From Bondarzewia mesenterica (lineage: Eukaryota > Basidiomycota > Agaricomycetes > Russulales > Bondarzewiaceae): 64,000 nucleotides of DNA. The stretch lies in NCBI GenBank assembly GCA_004802705.1, contig SGPL01000016.1, positions 62,001 through 126,000 of the forward strand. The letters run 5' to 3'. Below, in pieces: positions 61,685-64,000 of the stretch. The position numbers and the translations under genes were made by a program. Under the pieces are notes generated by a model. The model was not told where the DNA came from, made no database searches, and saw only the letters and a program-made list of their open reading frames with translations. Each line of letters starts with the position of its first letter. Within the stretch, counting starts at the first letter, position 1.

Positions 61685-62898
61685 ATGTTCCAGCTCCTTT
61701 CCATCGCTTCCCTCGCCGTCTTCGCTGTCTCCGCTGTCAACGGCGTCGTAGTCCCTCGCAGGGATCCTCCGGCCGGTTGGGCCACTAGCTACCTTGAGGT
61801 GGGAATTTTTTTCAAACAAGCGGAAATCGTATCTTTCTGATTTTTTTTTAGGATTACCACGTGTATCACACCCGTTATCTTGCGCTCAGTTGCCAGACCC
61901 AGCACAACACCGAGTTCTTCAACCAGTGCTGCCATCCTCTACTGGTATGCTCTATCACGCGTCGTTTTTACATCAAAACTCGTCGCGCTCATGCCTTCCT
62001 TTTCAGGCTACTGAAAACGCTTGCAACCGCACGCCCGGCCCAGTGTATTCCTTCTACTGAGGCGTCTTCATCAGCAGCTGCTGCGGAGCCCACATCTACT
62101 GTCACCACTCCCGTTGATACTGATGACGACTGTGAAGATGATGGTGATGGTGATAGCAGTAGCGTCGCCCCGGCCACCAGCCAGGTCGCTACCGCTGCTC
62201 CCTCCTCTAGCAAGGTCGCTACCGCTCCTCCCTCCTCTAGCAAGGTCGCTACCGCTGTTCCTTCCTCTTCTGTTGAGGCTACCAACACTCCTGTCTCGTC
62301 CTCGGAAGTGAAGACCTCTGTCTCGGTTGTTCCCACATCTTCCTTCGTTCCCACCACTTCCGCGTCGCCAGTCCCCACCACCTCCGCGACGCCGGTCCCT
62401 ACCACGTCCTCCGCTTCTTCGAGCTCTTCGACGTTGCCAAAGCCTACGCCCACGTACAAGCCTACGACGTCCTCCACGAGTGCGCCCGCGGCCGCCTCTA
62501 CCAGCCCTGCCTCCGGCTCTGGTGGTGACATCCTGGGTGGATTGTACGTGCCCGTTTAAATTTTACTGTCGCTCTACAGTATCTGATTTTGCGTTGCCAG
62601 TGCTACCTTTTTCTACCAGAATGGCGTCGCTGGTGCCTGCGGCACAGTTCATAGCGACGAGGACTTCATTGCTGCTATTGATCAGGCCCGGTACGGAAAC
62701 TCTGGCGCAACGTCTGAACTATGCGGCAAGCAGGTTCAGATCACGAACACGGCCAACCAAAAGACCGTGACCGTGACTATCGCCGACGACTGCCCCACTT
62801 GCAACAATGGCAACTCCATCGATCTTTCGAAGGGGGCCTTCCTCGCCATTGCGGAGGAGTCTACTGGTATCGTCGACATCGCTTGGAAGTTCGTGTAG
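61685..62898 (+). CDS. Secreted double-psi beta-barrel (RlpA/expansin-like) protein
   Basis: Secreted protein with signal peptide MFQLLSIASLAVFAVSAVNG. Then a Cys-containing module (HTRYLALSCQTQH, TEFFNQCCHPLL, ARPAQCIPS), a long Ser/Thr/Pro linker with a 30-bp DNA repeat, and a C-terminal double-psi barrel: ATFFYQNGVAGACGTVHSDE, GKQVQITNTANQKTVTVTIA, DDCPTCNNGNSIDLSKGAF. Exons are 61685-61798, 61852-61944, 62007-62543 and 62601-62898. These sum to 1042 nt, one too many. Retaining the 62-nt second intron (61945-62006) keeps the frame open, as would losing one A in 62014-62017. Likely wall or extracellular function; no lytic residues can be assigned. Confidence 0.75.
62185..62274 (+). repeat. 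30-bp coding repeat in Ser/Thr linker
   Basis: Units start at 62185, 62215 and 62245 with the core gtcgctaccgct...; the third is diverged at its end. They encode VATAAPSSSK-like decapeptides. Confidence 0.7.
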
Positions 62899-63600
62899 AT
62901 CACTTCCGGTCTCGGACAGTTACCTCGCATATATTCCACTGTCCCATTGATCTGTTTCGTTTCGGGTGTGCGGTGCATGCCCATGGGTTTCTGGTAGCAT
63001 GACGCTGAGATACAAGAAAGCTTTGATACGAGACTAACGACCCTGGTGGCGGTGGCACTCCTATACTACGGTTCTTGCTGCTCATCGTTCATGACCTCCA
63101 TTATCATATACCCATCTTGCTATTTTTTCCTTTGCTATTTTTTTGCTCGTCGTTTATTTTACCGTTGGGTCTTTTTTATTCGGGCACGCATATAGTCTCC
63201 ATTCAGTCGATAGCTAGCTACACTTCAATGGACTCTAGATCTTTGGTCGTGCAGATTCTATAACTCGCTGTGCGGTGATGAATGTTTATGTCTGGCATGA
63301 TTGTATGTGTGAGAGGCCGCGGCGAGGTGAAACCCGAGGGTACAAGCGACCTCCTTGCATCCTTCTTAGCCCCGAAGTCAGCATAGCTGGTCGACTTCCA
63401 GTCAAGGATCAATGGACAGACGCCGCACTGTGCCCGTTTAAAATATATCTGTCACTCAGAGTCAAACTGCACCGTGATTCCATATTTAAGGGGGCAAATG
63501 TATACAGAAGATCGAGACAGCAAGCGCGAGAATGACATGGCTACGGAAAGGCCCAGCAAGAATTGAGCAAAAATGAGCGAATAGGTGAGCTTCCCTGATC
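62899..63600. other. Convergent 3' intergenic region
   Basis: 702 bp between the DPBB gene and the amine oxidase 3' end. T-rich around 63.1-63.2 kb; nothing recognisable otherwise. Confidence 0.45.
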
Positions 63601-64000
63601 TCAATTGATCTGGTATGGACCTGCATTCCGGACTTGCTCCACGTGCGGCAGACCAGTGCATCCTCTATTACGGATGCAACGGGCAACATTCCCTGCGACA
63701 CTCTCCCCCTCGAAATATGCACCATGCAAAAACCCTAAAAATGTCACGAAGGGGGTGGTTGGGGGGTTGAATGAGATCACACCGACAGTTTCAGATCTAT
63801 GTATTGCACGGGGAGGGATAGAAAAAGAGGAGACAGACCAAAATATTTCTGACTCATAGCCTCGCCGCTGAACCAAAGCCGCTCTTTGAGCGTCGCGCGG
63901 AGGTTCTTGTGATGGTCACTGAACAGGCTGGCCGGCCAGTTGCTGTAGCTGCCCCGATAGAGCGGGTCGCTGTGCCAGCGAGGAAAGTGGAACGCAATCG
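63601..64000 (-). CDS. FAD-dependent polyamine/amine oxidase, C-terminal part
   Basis: Only the last two exons fall in the window (64000-63839 and 63734-63601); the N-terminal FAD-binding region lies outside. The visible segment reads FHFPRWHSDPLYRGSYSNWP, then LKERLWFSGEAMSQKYFG, spliced to FLHGAYFEGESVAGNVARCI. The GEA...HGAYFEG pattern is the C-terminal FAD-contact motif of the Fms1/PAO and LSD1-like amine oxidases. Polyamine oxidase is more likely than a histone demethylase because of the G-x-YSN-WP region, but the substrate cannot be settled without the rest. Confidence 0.8.

Overview
The window is nuclear DNA from a filamentous basidiomycete, most likely an Agaricomycete. Genes are dense, on both strands, and split by many 50-70 bp introns. 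The products are fungal housekeeping families plus typical mushroom secreted or wall proteins, such as a membrane-anchored GH5 exo-glucanase and a Ser/Thr-rich double-psi barrel protein. I see no prokaryotic feature, no CRISPR array, no transposon and no RNA gene. The sequence is a draft: isolated N bases occur, most of them between 39.9 and 43.4 kb, and at least two genes carry an apparent one-base error in an 8-base homopolymer.

Layout. 0-5.8 kb: RPA2 (3' end cut by the window), NatB subunit NAA25, NCE101. 6.3-9.4 kb: a C2H2 zinc-finger factor and a HAD phosphatase, divergent. 9.4-11.4 kb: mostly empty. 11.4-18.3 kb: an uncharacterised protein, a LisH-CTLH-CRA protein, a PQ-loop transporter and the GYF protein LIN1/CD2BP2. 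18.6-30 kb: a chromatin and repair block with RAD54, a chromodomain protein, a BRI3-like membrane protein and a CRB2/53BP1-type checkpoint mediator. 30.4-35.8 kb: a single-pass membrane protein and a GH5 glucanase. 37.2-47.8 kb: a small IF1-like protein, the NuA4 scaffold VID21/EAF1 and SPT6. 48-56.2 kb: a multi-pass membrane protein, SRP54, the SAGA subunit SPT8 and a SAM methyltransferase. 56.7-64 kb: PAB1, a SCAMP, a secreted double-psi barrel protein and the C-terminal end of a polyamine oxidase.

The genes do not form one pathway or a secondary-metabolite cluster. Two themes recur. One is DNA damage and chromatin (RPA2, RAD54, chromodomain protein, CRB2, VID21, SPT6, SPT8); the upstream regions of RPA2, RAD54 and CRB2 contain ACGCG or ACGCGT cores of the MluI cell-cycle-box type. 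The other is unusual splicing. Three introns need a GC 5' splice site (HAD phosphatase, LIN1, chromodomain protein). Very small exons are needed in four genes: 5 nt in the glucanase, a 5-nt first exon in CRB2, 15 nt in the chromodomain gene and 21 nt in the PQ-loop gene. I found no clearly new multi-gene system. The splicing cases, the chromodomain protein's unassigned C-terminal region and the reading-frame conflict in the double-psi barrel gene are the most useful leads.
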